Source: Clostridia bacterium (GTDB lineage: Bacteria > Bacillota > Clostridia > Monoglobales > Monoglobaceae). From it: a DNA stretch of 64,000 nucleotides. This document shows, one piece after another, positions 8,313-17,051 of the stretch (the stretch's first letter is position 1; every line of letters begins with the position of its first letter). The notes beneath the pieces were generated by a model that saw only the letters and a program-made list of their open reading frames with translations, was not told the origin of the DNA and searched no databases. Location: NCBI GenBank assembly GCA_017546165.1, contig JAFYXL010000033.1, positions 17,431 to 81,430 of the forward strand. Reading direction: 5' to 3'. The translations under genes were made by a program, and so were the position numbers.

Positions 8313-10364
8313 TTAATTAAGAATTCCGTTTTCACTGACCTCCGAAAATCGGGAATGTATTTTATTCTTCAGTAACTGATTTTCGGGAAGATTTAATTTT
8401 GGGTCAGCTGAAAGCAGCTTCTCTGCAGCGTCTTTTGCATGTGATAAAAGCTGCATATCCAAGGACAGGTTTGCAACCTTAAGCTCAGGTAAACCGTGTT
8501 GCCGGACTCCAAAAAATTCGCCGGGACCACGTAGTTCCAAATCTTTTTCTGAAATTTTGAATCCGTCATTTGTGTCACACATGATTTTCATTCGTTCTTC
8601 TGCAATTTTGCCGCCTTCAGAAAACATAATGCAATAAGACTCATATTCCCCTCGTCCGATTCGGCCTCTGAGCTGATGGAGCTGGGAAAGCCCGAAACGC
8701 TCGGCGTTTTCGATAAGCATTACACTTGCATTTGCCACGTCAACACCAACCTCAATAACGGTGGTTGAAACCAAAATATCTATTTCGCCTGCGGTGAACT
8801 TATCCATAATTTCTTTTCGCTGAGCCGCCTTAATCCGTCCGTGAAGAACCTCAATACGAAAATTTTTTAAGGCGGTTTTCTTTAGATTTTCTGCATATTC
8901 AATGGCAGATTTTGCAATTAATGCCTCAGACTCTTCGATTAAAGGGCATATAATGTAAACCTGCCTGCCCTGGTGGATTTTGTTGGCAACAAAGTCAAAG
9001 ACCCTTTTCCGCATTTTTTCGTTTGCTGTGTAAGTTTCTATAGGTTTTCTCCCGGGGGGAAGCTCGTCAATTACCGAAATATCCAAATCTCCATAGAGAA
9101 TCAGGGATAAGGTGCGTGGTATTGGTGTTGCGGTCATCACAAGAGTGTGTGCCCCTAAGCCTTTTTCGGTAAGGGTAGTGCGTTGCCGTACTCCAAAACG
9201 GTGTTGTTCGTCTGTGATTACAAGGGCGGGATTGCTAAATTCTACGCCCTCTGAGATAAGTGCGTGAGTTCCCACTATAATTTTTGCCTCTCCAGATTTG
9301 ATTTTTGAGATTGATTCCCGCTTTTCTTTGGCGGACATTCCTCCACTTAAAAGCACTGTTTCAAAACCAAAGGAAGAGAAAAGTTTTTTGAGATTTTTGA
9401 AATGCTGCATAGCCAGAATTTCGGTGGGTGCCATAAGAATTGCCTGATACCCTGAATTGGCTGCGGCATACATTGCGGCGGCTGCGACCATTGTTTTGCC
9501 CGAGCCAACGTCGCCCTGGACAAGACGGTTCATAGGAGTGGTTTTGGTAAGGTCGGCGGAAATCTCATTTATAACCCGCTTCTGCGCCTTTGTCAATTCA
9601 AATGGCAGTGCCTTTGCAAATTCTGCAATACATTTAACGTTTTTTATTGGGGTTGCGGAATAGTTTTTCCGTTCTTCACCCATTATGCGGATACCTGTCT
9701 GTAATACCAAAAGCTCCTCAAATGCAAGCCGCTGCCGAGCTGCCTCAAAGGCGTCGGCGGATTGAGGACAGTGCAAATTCTTAAGCGCCGGGAAGAGGGG
9801 CAGAAGATTATTTTCCGCAGCCAAAGAATTTGGGATAATGTCTTTAGGAAATTCCTCAAGATTGTCTAAAATATTTTCAACGGCATTTCTGAGGTTGGTT
9901 TGCCCAAGTCCTGCGGTGGATGGGTAAACGGGTAAAAGCCTGCCTGTCTTTTTAATACCCGATTCACTTTCTGTTACAGGGTTTATCATTTCGAATACCT
10001 GACCACGGTAAATAGCCCTGCCGTAAAAGGTGAATTCGCCGCCTGATTTTAGCGTATTTGCAATATAAGGAGCATTGAACCAGGTGACTTTCATAATGTT
10101 TGCCCCATCACTGACAAAGGTTTGGGTGACAGTGACCCTGCCTCTTGTGCGGTAAGTCTTTACCCCTTGCGCCAAAGCGGCACGGACACAGACTGTTTCG
10201 CCGTCTATAAGGTCTGCGATTGCTTTGACCTCAGAGCGGTCCTCAAGACTACGTGGAAGATGAAACAACATATCCTGCACGGTAAAAATACCAAGCTTTG
10301 CAAAAAGCTTGGCCCTTGCCTCACCTATTCCTTTTACGTATTTGATGCTGTCGCTTAGTTTCAT
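8313..10364 (-). CDS. recG: ATP-dependent DNA helicase RecG
   Basis: A 683-residue superfamily 2 helicase that remodels stalled replication forks and Holliday junctions. The order of domains is that of RecG: N-terminal helix-hairpin-like segment (K-G-I-G-E-A-R-A-K), OB-fold wedge domain over about 60-150, helicase domain 1 with Walker A G-D-V-G-S-G-K-T near residue 283 and DExH box D-E-Q-H-R-F-G, T-A-T-P-I-P-R-T motif III, and helicase domain 2 ending with the H-Q-L-R-G-R-I-G-R motif VI. TTG and GTG codons exist 12 and 9 bases upstream of the ATG, but GGTG at the right distance favours the ATG at 10364. In Bacillus, recG lies downstream of yloU and yloV (fakA), the same order as here. Confidence 0.96.
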   Translation of the reverse strand: MKLSDSIKYVKGIGEARAKLFAKLGIFTVQDMLFHLPRSLEDRSEVKAIADLIDGETVCVRAALAQGVKTYRTRGRVTVTQTFVSDGANIMKVTWFNAPYIANTLKSGGEFTFYGRAIYRGQVFEMINPVTESESGIKKTGRLLPVYPSTAGLGQTNLRNAVENILDNLEEFPKDIIPNSLAAENNLLPLFPALKNLHCPQSADAFEAARQRLAFEELLVLQTGIRIMGEERKNYSATPIKNVKCIAEFAKALPFELTKAQKRVINEISADLTKTTPMNRLVQGDVGSGKTMVAAAAMYAAANSGYQAILMAPTEILAMQHFKNLKKLFSSFGFETVLLSGGMSAKEKRESISKIKSGEAKIIVGTHALISEGVEFSNPALVITDEQHRFGVRQRTTLTEKGLGAHTLVMTATPIPRTLSLILYGDLDISVIDELPPGRKPIETYTANEKMRKRVFDFVANKIHQGRQVYIICPLIEESEALIAKSAIEYAENLKKTALKNFRIEVLHGRIKAAQRKEIMDKFTAGEIDILVSTTVIEVGVDVANASVMLIENAERFGLSQLHQLRGRIGRGEYESYCIMFSEGGKIAEERMKIMCDTNDGFKISEKDLELRGPGEFFGVRQHGLPELKVANLSLDMQLLSHAKDAAEKLLSADPKLNLPENQLLKNKIHSRFSEVSENGILN

Positions 10365-10384
10365 ATGTTTCACCAATTAAAAAA

Positions 10385-10444
10385 TGTAGGGGTCGATTCT
10401 ATACCAACCCGAAGCTACGGGCGGATATGGAATCCGCCCCTACG
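10385..10444. repeat. 60-bp imperfect inverted repeat (REP/MITE-like)
   Basis: Ends 10385-10403 and 10426-10444 are complementary over 19 positions (15 Watson-Crick, 3 G-T, 1 mismatch). Inside is a second, overlapping perfect 8-bp palindrome, GGGCGGAT with ATCCGCCC (10419-10426 and 10432-10439). It lies in the 112-base gap between fakA and recG. It lacks a clear T-tract and has no ORF. It looks like a dispersed palindromic repeat; copies elsewhere would confirm this. Confidence 0.65.
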
Positions 10445-10476
10445 GATTATGTCATATCGCATACAGTTGTTTTGAA

Positions 10477-12120
10477 TTACTCAACTGACATTATATAAAA
10501 ATATACAGGCTGTCCACCCTGAATCACCGATACATCAAGTTCAGGGAACTTTTCTTCAAGGGATGCACCAAGATTTTCCGCTACATCGGATTCAATATCT
10601 TCGCCATAGTAGATGGTAATAACCCCGGACTCGTCATCCACCAATTTTTCACAAAGCTTTAGGACAGCTTCCTCGGGAGTTGCGGTTACCGCATCAATGT
10701 CCTTACCACTTACAGCAAGACAATCGCCCAGCTTTATCTCCATACCGTCGAGGTTTGTATCTCTTGCCGCAAAGGTAACCTGACCGCATTTTACACTGTT
10801 TTTAAAATCCTTCATCGCCTCAAAATTCTCTTCGGGTGAGGCTGATTCGTCAAATGCTGTCAGTGCGGTTATACCCTCAGGAATGTTTACTGTAGGGACA
10901 ACAAAAACTGTTTTTTCGGTCAGGGCATCCACCTGGTCTGCCGCAAGAATGATATTCTTGTTGTTTGGAAAAATATATACAATCTCGGCGGGAATCTTTT
11001 CCACTGCAGAAAGCAGGTCCTGAGTACTTGGGTTCATTGTCTGGCCGCCTTCAATAATCTCGTCAACATTTAGAGAACGGAAGATTTCGGATAGGCCGTC
11101 GCCTACTGAAACTGCAGCAAAACCATATTTTTTGAGAGGTTCTGCTGACTTTTGTGTATCGGGTTCCTGTTTCTCTGGCTGTGGGACTGCTTCTTCAAGG
11201 TTTTCCTCGTGTTGATATTTCATATTATCAATTTTAAGGTTGGTAAGTTCACCAAGCTTGATCGCCTGTTCAAGCACAAAACCGGGATGATTGGTGTGGA
11301 TATGAACTTTTACGATATCCTCATCATCAATCACCAGCATACAATCGCCCTTTTCCGCTATTGCGGCACGGAACTGACTTATCTGACGTTCCTGAGTTTT
11401 GTTTATGATAAATTCAGTGCAGTAAAGAAACTTGATGTCAACATCGGTATCTGCTGCCTTTACTGTGGTTTTAACTGCAAAAGTTTTGTCGATAGGTGCA
11501 ATTGCCTTGCCTTCCTTAAGTGCGGTATATGCACCTTCAATCAAGGTCATAAGGCCCTTGCCACCTGCATCAACCACACCGGCTTTTTTGAGGGCAGGAA
11601 GAAGGTTTGGAGTATTGTCAAGACTTTTATTGCCTGCGTCAACTATTGCTGACAAAAAGTCTGTTACAGACTCAAATTCATTAAAATGCCCATCCGCAAA
11701 TTCTGAGATTTCACGTATAACAGTAAGGATTGTACCCTCGGTTGGCTTCATAACCGCGCGGTAAGCGGTAGCCTTTGCAGATAGTAAACCGTCTTTGATA
11801 TCAGCTACAGAAAAAACTTCTTTTGCCTCTACCCCTTTGGAGAAACCTCGTATAATCTGTGAGAGTATAACACCGGAGTTGCCCCTTGCGTTGCGAAGGG
11901 ATGCAGAAGCCAGCTTTGAAATAAGCTTGCCTGCGTGAGGTATATCTTCTGCGAGAGTCATATCTGCCGCACCGCTGAAGGTAAGACTCATATTTGTACC
12001 TGTATCACCGTCGGGTACAGGGAATACATTAAGGTCATCAACCGCCTTGCGGTTATTTTTAAGATTAGCTGAGGCGGATTCAATCATAATTCTCAGCATT
12101 GATGTATCTAAATTATTCAC
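10477..12120 (-). CDS. fakA: Fatty acid kinase subunit A (DAK2/DhaL, YloV family)
   Basis: A 547-residue protein with an N-terminal DhaL/DAK2 kinase domain (about 5-200), a middle domain and a C-terminal domain, as in FakA/YloV. The Mg-ATP-binding motif V-P-D-G-D-T-G-T-N-M is at residues ~36-45 and the R-N-A-R-G-N-S-G-V motif near 78. FakA phosphorylates fatty acids carried by FakB (DegV-type) proteins so they can enter phospholipid synthesis. A DegV-type partner candidate is encoded at 15625-16473. Translation starts at a GTG (12120) preceded by GAGGTG. It follows yloU by 27 bases on the same strand and is probably cotranscribed with it. Confidence 0.92.
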   Translation of the reverse strand: MNNLDTSMLRIMIESASANLKNNRKAVDDLNVFPVPDGDTGTNMSLTFSGAADMTLAEDIPHAGKLISKLASASLRNARGNSGVILSQIIRGFSKGVEAKEVFSVADIKDGLLSAKATAYRAVMKPTEGTILTVIREISEFADGHFNEFESVTDFLSAIVDAGNKSLDNTPNLLPALKKAGVVDAGGKGLMTLIEGAYTALKEGKAIAPIDKTFAVKTTVKAADTDVDIKFLYCTEFIINKTQERQISQFRAAIAEKGDCMLVIDDEDIVKVHIHTNHPGFVLEQAIKLGELTNLKIDNMKYQHEENLEEAVPQPEKQEPDTQKSAEPLKKYGFAAVSVGDGLSEIFRSLNVDEIIEGGQTMNPSTQDLLSAVEKIPAEIVYIFPNNKNIILAADQVDALTEKTVFVVPTVNIPEGITALTAFDESASPEENFEAMKDFKNSVKCGQVTFAARDTNLDGMEIKLGDCLAVSGKDIDAVTATPEEAVLKLCEKLVDDESGVITIYYGEDIESDVAENLGASLEEKFPELDVSVIQGGQPVYFYIMSVE

Positions 12121-12147
12121 ATTATCACCTCGATAGTCTGAAAATTA

Positions 12148-12501
12148 TTAATCAACACGGACGCTTTCTACGTTAACCTGAACGCTTGAAACCTCCATAC
12201 CGGTAAACTTCTCCACGTTGTACTTAACATGACTGCGAATGGTTTCACCGATGGTGCCGATGTTAAGACCATATTCAACTATTATAAAAAGGGAGATGTC
12301 GATAACGTTGTTATCTGTTTTCACCTTTATGCCCTTATCCATATTTTCCTTTTTAAGAAGTCCGGCGATACCGTCCTTGCTGGTTTTTGCACACATGCCA
12401 ACTACGCCGTAACACTGGGTTGCGGTGTAACCTGCCAGCTTTGCAATAACCGTATTTGAGATACTAATAGTACCGCGTTCGTTTTTGATTTCAGCACTCA
12501 T
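12148..12501 (-). CDS. Asp23/Gls24 family protein (YloU-like)
   Basis: A 117-residue protein of the Asp23/Gls24 family: G-T-I-S-I-S-N-T-V-I-A near the N terminus, A-T-Q-C-Y-G-V-V-G-M, the I-D-I-S-L-F-I-I-V-E-Y-G strand, and the terminal V-Q-V-N-V-E-S-V-R-V-D. Family members are linked to envelope stress or alkaline shock; in Bacillus yloU precedes yloV. The chosen ATG follows a GGAGG site; the in-frame start at 12540 is rejected for lack of one. It opens the yloU-fakA unit and is preceded by a strong promoter. Confidence 0.92.
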   Translation of the reverse strand: MSAEIKNERGTISISNTVIAKLAGYTATQCYGVVGMCAKTSKDGIAGLLKKENMDKGIKVKTDNNVIDISLFIIVEYGLNIGTIGETIRSHVKYNVEKFTGMEVSSVQVNVESVRVD

Positions 12502-12565
12502 AATTTTGCCTCCACTCAATAAAGAATTGGAATTAAGCATATTAATCTACTTTAATTCACTTTAT

Positions 12566-12594
12566 ATAATACAATATTTTTTGTCTGTGGTCAA
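12566..12594 (-). promoter_or_regulatory. Sigma-A promoter for yloU-fakA
   Basis: On the minus strand: TTGACC (12589-12594), 17-base spacer, TATTAT (12566-12571), near consensus. The expected leader is about 58 bases. Confidence 0.8.
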
Positions 12595-12688
12595 GTGTAA
12601 TAAAACAAAATAATATGTCGTCCGGTGAATAGTTTTGAAAAATTCCGAAAAAATACTACCTAAAATAAAGGCTATGGACAAATTTTTA

Positions 12689-12717
12689 TTGCCTTTTCGA
12701 AGGGTTTATGTTAAAAT
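12689..12717 (+). promoter_or_regulatory. Sigma-A promoter for rlmB and the genes after it
   Basis: TTGCCT (12689-12694), 17-base spacer, TAAAAT (12712-12717), with an expected transcript start about 37 bases before the rlmB ATG. It is divergent to the yloU promoter. Confidence 0.65.
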
Positions 12718-12760
12718 TATTATGTGTAATTTTGTGAATTTTTAAAAGTGGTGAAACATT

Positions 12761-13504
12761 ATGGATGATAGAATTTTTGGTACAAACCCTGTTTATGAAG
12801 CACTTAACTCAGGCAGGGAAATAGACAAGATATTTATACTTGAAGGGGCAAGACACAGCCGATTGGCACAAATCACTTCTCTTGCAAAAAAACGTGGCAT
12901 ACACTACACCTTGGTAAACCGCAAAAAGCTTGACGAACTTTCAGAAGGCGGCAATCACCAGGGGGTCCTTGCCTTTGCTGCAATGCACAGCTATGCTGAG
13001 GTGGAGGATATACTTGCTCTCGCCAAAGCGAAAAATGAGCCGCCCTTTATATTGATTGCCGAAGGGTTAAAAGACCCGCACAATCTTGGCAGTATTATAA
13101 GATGTGCAAATGCTGCCGGGGCACACGGCGTTATTATCCCCAAAAACCGCAGCGTGGGACTTAATTCAACCGTTGCAAAGGTTTCAGCCGGGGCGGTAGA
13201 ATATACGCCTGTTGCAAGAGTTACCAATATAGGTGCGGTGATAGACAAGCTCAAGGATGCCGGACTTTGGATTGCAGGCACTGCCCTTGAGGGCAGCACT
13301 TTTCATACCGAAGCGGACCTGACAGGGGCTTTGGCCATTGTTATAGGCAGTGAGGGTGAGGGCCTTAGCCGTTTGGTTCGTGAAAAGTGTGACTTTTTGG
13401 TAAAAATCCCTATGCTGGGCCAGGCAGAATCTTTAAATGCATCTGTAGCAGCAGGAATACTGTTATATGAGTCAGTTCGTCAACGTCAGGCAAAAGCTAA
13501 ATAA
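12761..13504 (+). CDS. rlmB: 23S rRNA (guanosine-2'-O)-methyltransferase RlmB (TrmH/SpoU family)
   Basis: A 247-residue SPOUT methyltransferase. The N-terminal ~75 residues form the L30e-like substrate-binding domain (I-F-G-T-N-P-V-Y-E-A-L near the start), and residues ~93-240 form the trefoil-knot SpoU domain. The three SpoU motifs are seen: N-L-G-S-I-I-R-C-A near 112, I-V-I-G-S-E-G-E-G-L near 194, and I-P-M-L-G-Q-A-E-S-L-N-A-S near 212. It most likely methylates G2251-equivalent ribose in 23S rRNA using S-adenosylmethionine; another rRNA or tRNA site cannot be excluded. It is the first gene of a long plus-strand series. Confidence 0.9.
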   Translation: MDDRIFGTNPVYEALNSGREIDKIFILEGARHSRLAQITSLAKKRGIHYTLVNRKKLDELSEGGNHQGVLAFAAMHSYAEVEDILALAKAKNEPPFILIAEGLKDPHNLGSIIRCANAAGAHGVIIPKNRSVGLNSTVAKVSAGAVEYTPVARVTNIGAVIDKLKDAGLWIAGTALEGSTFHTEADLTGALAIVIGSEGEGLSRLVREKCDFLVKIPMLGQAESLNASVAAGILLYESVRQRQAKAK

Positions 13505-13555
13505 AACTGCTGTTTGGAGAGATGAAACCACAATCTAGCGAAAGGACGGATATTT

Positions 13556-15085
13556 ATGATTGCACAGGTAAACAGCGCTGCACTCTTTGGAATAGACGGA
13601 TTTATCGTAGATGTTGAGACGGACATATCAAACGGCCTTCCGGCTTTTGATATTGTAGGTCTTCCTGACGCTGCGGTTAAGGAGTCAAAGGAACGTATCC
13701 GTGCTGCCATAAAAAATTCGGGGCTTACTATGCCATCAAAACGGATTACCCTTAATCTTGCACCGGCAGATATCAAAAAAGAGGGCACACACTTTGATTT
13801 GTCCATTGCAGTTGGCATCCTTATAGCGTCTGAACAACTAAAGCAACCAACGCCGGATTCAGTATTTATGGGTGAGCTTTCACTGAACGGTGATTTAAGA
13901 CGCATAAACGGAGTTTTGCCAATGGCAATTTCCGCTTACCAAAGGGGGATAAAGGCCATATACCTGCCTGAGGAAAATGCTCGTGAAGCTGCGGTCATTG
14001 AAGGACTTAAGGTTTATGGAGCAAAGTCTCTTAGAGATATTGTAATGCACTTTACAGGTGAGAAAAAGCTTTCGCCATACCGTGAAGAGAGAAACTTTTC
14101 AAAACCTGATGAAAATGAATATAAATATGATTTCAGGGATGTAAAAGGGCAGGTCTTTGTAAAACGTGCACTTGAGATAGCGGCAGCGGGAGGCCACAAC
14201 ATACTGATGATTGGCCCGCCGGGGTCGGGCAAGACCATGATTGCGCAACGAATTCCCGGAATTTTGCCTGATATGAGCTTTGACGAGGCCCTGGAGGTAA
14301 CAAAAGTCCATAGTATAGCAGGACTTGTATCGGACAATCAGCCTCTTGTAAAGACAAGACCATTCAGACATCCACATCATACAATTTCGTCGGTGGGACT
14401 GTCCGGAGGCGGAACAAATCCGCGACCGGGAGAAATCAGCCTTTCCCACAACGGCGTATTGTTTTTGGATGAATTACCTGAGTTCAGACGAGATGCTCTG
14501 GAGGCTATGCGTCAGCCACTGGAGGATGGGGAAGTTACAATCACAAGAGCAAGCGGCACTGTTACATACCCGTGCAGCGTAATGCTTGTGGCATCAATGA
14601 ATCCTTGCCCCTGTGGTTATTATGGAGATCCTACCAGGGAGTGTAGCTGTACACAGACTCAGATTATGAAGTATATGAGCAAAATCAGCGGCCCCCTTCT
14701 TGACAGAATTGACCTGCACATTGAGGTTCCGGCAGTAAAATATGAGGAGCTTGAAAAAAAGCAGGAGGGCGAATCTTCACAGGGTATAAAAACCAGGGTG
14801 GATTTGGCCCGTCAGGTGCAGCTTGAACGTTACAAATGCCGAGGGGTATATTCAAACAGTCAGCTCACACCTGAACTGATGAAGCTACATTGTGAACTGG
14901 ATAAAGAAACCAATGAACTTTTGCGTGAAGCGTACAATACGCTTGGACTCAGTGCAAGAGCCCACAATCGAATTTTAAAAGTGGCAAGAACCATTGCGGA
15001 CCTTGCCGGAGAAGAAAAAATCAAAATGGAACACATAGCTGAGGCGATACAGTATCGGGCCCTGGACAAAAAGTTTTTTAACTAA
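13556..15085 (+). CDS. ComM/YifB family Mg-chelatase-like AAA ATPase
   Basis: A 509-residue protein with an N-terminal ChlI-like domain (about 20-140) followed by a AAA+ core: Walker A G-P-P-G-S-G-K-T at about 219-227, Walker B G-V-L-F-L-D-E-L near 300, and a C-terminal helical lid. A cysteine-rich segment (N-P-C-P-C-G-Y, then C-S-C) is typical of the family. In Gram-negatives ComM is a branch-migration helicase acting in natural transformation; the Firmicutes YifB proteins are less studied. A GAAAGGA site precedes the ATG. Confidence 0.9.
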   Translation: MIAQVNSAALFGIDGFIVDVETDISNGLPAFDIVGLPDAAVKESKERIRAAIKNSGLTMPSKRITLNLAPADIKKEGTHFDLSIAVGILIASEQLKQPTPDSVFMGELSLNGDLRRINGVLPMAISAYQRGIKAIYLPEENAREAAVIEGLKVYGAKSLRDIVMHFTGEKKLSPYREERNFSKPDENEYKYDFRDVKGQVFVKRALEIAAAGGHNILMIGPPGSGKTMIAQRIPGILPDMSFDEALEVTKVHSIAGLVSDNQPLVKTRPFRHPHHTISSVGLSGGGTNPRPGEISLSHNGVLFLDELPEFRRDALEAMRQPLEDGEVTITRASGTVTYPCSVMLVASMNPCPCGYYGDPTRECSCTQTQIMKYMSKISGPLLDRIDLHIEVPAVKYEELEKKQEGESSQGIKTRVDLARQVQLERYKCRGVYSNSQLTPELMKLHCELDKETNELLREAYNTLGLSARAHNRILKVARTIADLAGEEKIKMEHIAEAIQYRALDKKFFN

Positions 15086-15131
15086 AAAAGGGTATCCATA
15101 TTGCCTTGATAAAGAAAGGACAAGAAGACCT

Positions 15132-15632
15132 ATGCGACTTAATATTGTGCTTGTTGAACCTGAAATCCCTGCCAATACAGGCAATATTTCAAGGACCTGT
15201 TCGGTGATTGATGCGCAGCTCCATCTTGTGCATCCCCTTGGGTTTGATATAAGTGAAAAGGCTGTCAAGAGAGCAGGACTTGATTACTGGGATGAACTGA
15301 AACTTTACGAATACCAGAGCTTTGATGAGGTAAGGTCAAAATATCCGGATGGTGAATTTTATTTTTGTACAACAAAGGCATCCAATACCTACAGCAGAGT
15401 GAAATTTCCCGTTGACAGTGACAAGGATATCTTTTTGGTATTTGGCAAGGAGACAAAAGGGTTGCCGGAGGAATTGCTCCGGGAGAATATGGAAAATTGC
15501 ATAAGGATTCCTATGAAAATTAATAAGCGGTCTTTGAATTTGTCAAATTCTGTTGCCGTTGTTGCATATGAAGTTTTGAGACAAAATGATTTTAAAAATT
15601 TGGAAGAGAAAGGACATTTACACAATGATTAA
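15132..15632 (+). CDS. trmL: tRNA (cytidine/uridine-2'-O)-methyltransferase TrmL
   Basis: A 166-residue single-domain SPOUT methyltransferase. Signatures: I-V-L-V-E-P-E-I-P-A-N-T-G-N at the start, L-V-F-G-K-E-T-K-G-L-P near 104, and I-P-M-K-I-N-K-R-S-L-N-L-S-N-S-V-A near 127, all standard for TrmL, which methylates the wobble base ribose of tRNA-Leu. Length is normal (about 155-170). It ends 8 bases inside the following degV-type gene, so translation is coupled. Confidence 0.92.
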   Translation: MRLNIVLVEPEIPANTGNISRTCSVIDAQLHLVHPLGFDISEKAVKRAGLDYWDELKLYEYQSFDEVRSKYPDGEFYFCTTKASNTYSRVKFPVDSDKDIFLVFGKETKGLPEELLRENMENCIRIPMKINKRSLNLSNSVAVVAYEVLRQNDFKNLEEKGHLHND

Positions 15633-16473
15633 AATAATGACAGATTTATCAGCAGATATCCCAAGAGAGTTAGTGGATGAACTTGATATTGCGGTTTTGC
15701 CTTTTTATATTAACTTTGGTGAGGAGAGTATCCTTGCGGATATGGATTATACGGCAGATATGTTTTACGAAAAATTCAAAAGCCTGGAAGAGATGCCTAC
15801 AACAAGTCAGGCCACGCCGGGAATTTTGGAGGATATGTATCGTGATTTGGGCAAGGACAACCAGATTATTCACATCACAATCCCTGCAAATGGAAGCGGT
15901 ATTGTAAACACCGCAAGAAACATCTCAAATCAGCTTATTGAAGAAGAGGGATTTGATATTACAATTGTAGATTCAAGTATGTATAGTCTGGGTATTGGTG
16001 CAAATGTTGTTGAAGCTGCACGTATGGCCCAAAAGGGTGCCACGAGGGATGAAATCATTGCATACTTGAATGAGAGATTCGAAAAAGACAGGGTCTATTT
16101 CATAGTAGATGACCTTAAGTACCTTCAAAAAGGCGGCAGAATAAAAGCTACAACAATGGTTGTGTCAAAGGTGCTTGACATCAAGCCGATCCTTTGGTCA
16201 AACGATGGTATGGTTGAGGCTTTTGACAAGGTAAAGGGCCTTAAACGTGCTATTTCAAAAATGGTTGATATTGCGGCTGAAAAGATTGACGATGCTGAGA
16301 ATGCAACGGTTTACGTTCTGCACGCGGATGCACTTAAATCGGCTGAGATTACTGCCGAAATGATAAAAAACAAAATCAATCCCAAGGAAGTAGTAATTAG
16401 AAAGGTTGGACCTGTCATTACTTGCCACGCAGGGGTTGGAGTATTTGGTATTTATTTTAAGCATAAGGGTTGA
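15625..16473 (+). CDS. DegV family fatty-acid-binding protein (FakB-like)
   Basis: A 282-residue DegV protein. The family features are T-D-L-S-A-D-I at residues ~6-12, P-T-T-S-Q-A-T-P-G near 60, and Y-L-Q-K-G-G-R-I near 168. DegV/FakB proteins bind a fatty acid in a deep pocket and present it to FakA for phosphorylation. The fakA homologue is 3.5 kb away in this window, so the two may act together. A start at 15586 is in frame, but the ATG at 15625 follows GAGAAAGGA and gives the usual N terminus. It overlaps trmL by 8 bases. Confidence 0.92.
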   Translation: MIKIMTDLSADIPRELVDELDIAVLPFYINFGEESILADMDYTADMFYEKFKSLEEMPTTSQATPGILEDMYRDLGKDNQIIHITIPANGSGIVNTARNISNQLIEEEGFDITIVDSSMYSLGIGANVVEAARMAQKGATRDEIIAYLNERFEKDRVYFIVDDLKYLQKGGRIKATTMVVSKVLDIKPILWSNDGMVEAFDKVKGLKRAISKMVDIAAEKIDDAENATVYVLHADALKSAEITAEMIKNKINPKEVVIRKVGPVITCHAGVGVFGIYFKHKG

Positions 16474-16478
16474 TAAAG

Positions 16479-17006
16479 ATGTATCTCGAAAAGGAAGAAA
16501 TGAAGTTTGCGGCACTTTATGCCATAAGGCAGTACAAGGCTCCTATGAGTGAAAGCCGTATTTTTGAAATTTTTACCTGGGACAAGGAGATAATGGAATA
16601 TTTTGACTTGTCGGGAGTTCTTGCAGAGCTCATTGAGGATGGGTATATTCTGAAAAAATATTACCGGAACGAGGAGGCTCTTTGCCTTACTGAACTTGGC
16701 GAACAGGCGGATTTGTTTTTCAAGAGCCGTGTCCCATACAGCATAAGGGAGAGAATTGATTCTGCAATTGGTCACATAAAGTACAATGAGCTTGCAGACC
16801 CCAATGCTGTAAAGAGCGAAGTGGTTCTTGCGGCGGCGGAGCGCTATATGGCAAAATGCAGTATATGTGAAAACAAGGTCCCTGTTCTTGAACTTTCCCT
16901 GACAATGGGCAAAAAGGTTCAGGCCCAAAAGGTTGCAGATTACTTTAAAAAACACGCAGACGAAATTTATGAAGGCATACTCAAGCTTTGCACCGAGGAG
17001 GAATAA
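16479..17006 (+). CDS. DUF4364 family protein
   Basis: A 175-residue cytoplasmic protein of the DUF4364 family common in Clostridia. The N-terminal half looks like a winged-helix segment (A-L-Y-A-I-R-Q-Y-K-A-P-M-S-E, then L-A-E-L-I-E-D-G-Y-I and L-T-E-L-G-E). The C-terminal half contains a C-S-I-C-E-N pair of cysteines. A role in transcription control is possible but unproven. A TTG at 16470 is in frame; the ATG at 16479 follows AAGGG at a better distance. Confidence 0.82.
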   Translation: MYLEKEEMKFAALYAIRQYKAPMSESRIFEIFTWDKEIMEYFDLSGVLAELIEDGYILKKYYRNEEALCLTELGEQADLFFKSRVPYSIRERIDSAIGHIKYNELADPNAVKSEVVLAAAERYMAKCSICENKVPVLELSLTMGKKVQAQKVADYFKKHADEIYEGILKLCTEEE

Positions 17007-17051
17007 TCGGGCAGGGTGAGCGATTTGGTTTTATGATTTGGAGGAAGAAAA

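Noticed and set aside
11152..11652. A 166-residue plus-strand frame within fakA
   Set aside because: Antisense shadow of a well-supported gene with no ribosome site and unlikely amino-acid use (many Cys, Phe).
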